From NCBI GenBank assembly GCA_937868675.1, contig CALMNJ010000687.1, forward strand, positions 1 to 5,568: 5,568 nucleotides of DNA, in the 5' to 3' direction. Made by a program: the position numbers and the translations under genes. This DNA is from an uncultured Bacteroidota bacterium. GTDB lineage: Bacteria; Bacteroidota; Bacteroidia; B-17B0; Aurantibacillaceae. The notes beneath the pieces are model-generated. The model did no database searches and was not told the origin of the DNA. It saw only the letters and a program-made list of their open reading frames with translations. Shown here piece after piece: positions 5,383 to 5,568 of this stretch (positions within the stretch are counted from its first letter, which is position 1; every line of letters starts with the position of its first letter).

Positions 5383-5395
5383 CCTGGCAGCGAGT

Positions 5396-5568
5396 TTGAG
5401 TGCTTTAAAAATCCAATACCGATTTTGGGCAGAGCCCTGGAAATATCAGGGGCCTAACGGGTGGCATTTTGTTTCGCTGCCTCAAAAACTTTCGAAAGAA
5501 ATCAGGGAGAACTTCAGGAGCGAGGAACAGGGATGGGGGCGATTACCCGCCTCGGCCAAAATTGGTAA
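5396..5568 (+). CDS. DUF1905-domain protein, 5' part only, TTG start
   Basis: The frame runs off the window end after 57 codons without a stop. It has the DUF1905 pattern: a first strand (residues 4-12, LKIQYRFWA), the GWHFVSLP stretch (22-29), the KEIRENF helix (34-40), and GWGRLPASAKIG (46-57), which leads into the expected barrel. The frame is open back to 5297 but contains no ATG. TTG at 5396 best matches where the family begins, 13 bp after the TfoX-type gene's stop. CTG 5384 and TTG 5324 are poorer alternatives. It is therefore the fifth gene of the operon, in a neighbourhood of small uncharacterised proteins. Full-length members often carry an extra C-terminal YdeI/OmpD-associated-type domain, which cannot be seen here. 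The function of the family is unknown. Confidence 0.82.
   Translation, partial: MSALKIQYRFWAEPWKYQGPNGWHFVSLPQKLSKEIRENFRSEEQGWGRLPASAKIG

Overview
This window looks like chromosomal DNA of a member of the Bacteroidota. The support is indirect. Two exact matches to the Bacteroidota -7 promoter box (TAnnTTTG) lie between the divergent genes. No purine-rich Shine-Dalgarno sequence is evident before the start codons I examined closely. The proteins are lysine- and asparagine-rich, and their types (GlxA-type AraC regulator, VOC, SRPBCC, TfoX_N, DUF1905) often cluster in Chitinophagales, Sphingobacteriales and Cytophagales. I cannot place it more finely from sequence alone.

Positions 1-1321 contain no gene I can defend. 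The main feature is a 269-bp sequence present twice (200-468 and 552-820) at a 352-bp period. The copies are identical except for the four loop bases of one hairpin, which are inverted in copy 2. Each copy is a mosaic of three related hairpin modules, one on the plus strand and two on the minus strand. They share the flanks ACATGCAAAAATC and TTTTTTGTGTTTTAC but carry different cores. The layout resembles REP/BIME-type palindromic repeats. After it, 821-1321 holds a GC-rich patch (about 955-1076) and an AT-rich leader before the first gene.

Positions 1322-2551 encode a 409-aa GNAT-superfamily protein of the BioF2-like/FemAB-like type. It converges on an AraC-family regulator (3621-2629, minus strand), with a weak hairpin in the 77-bp gap.

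The regulator is divergent from a tight rightward gene string: VOC protein (3751-4119), two SRPBCC paralogs (4124-4579 and 4583-5035), a TfoX N-terminal-domain protein (5038-5382), and a DUF1905 protein that runs off the end (5396-5568+). Gaps are 4, 3, 2 and 13 bp, so this is almost certainly one operon. The 129-bp divergent control region holds a perfect 12-bp inverted repeat (3673-3713) whose right arm touches the operon's -7 box, and a separate promoter for the regulator. The simplest reading is that the GlxA-type regulator, or another dimeric factor, controls the operon and perhaps itself. The operon's substrate is unknown: VOC and SRPBCC proteins bind small hydrophobic or reactive molecules, but no catalytic residues point to a reaction.
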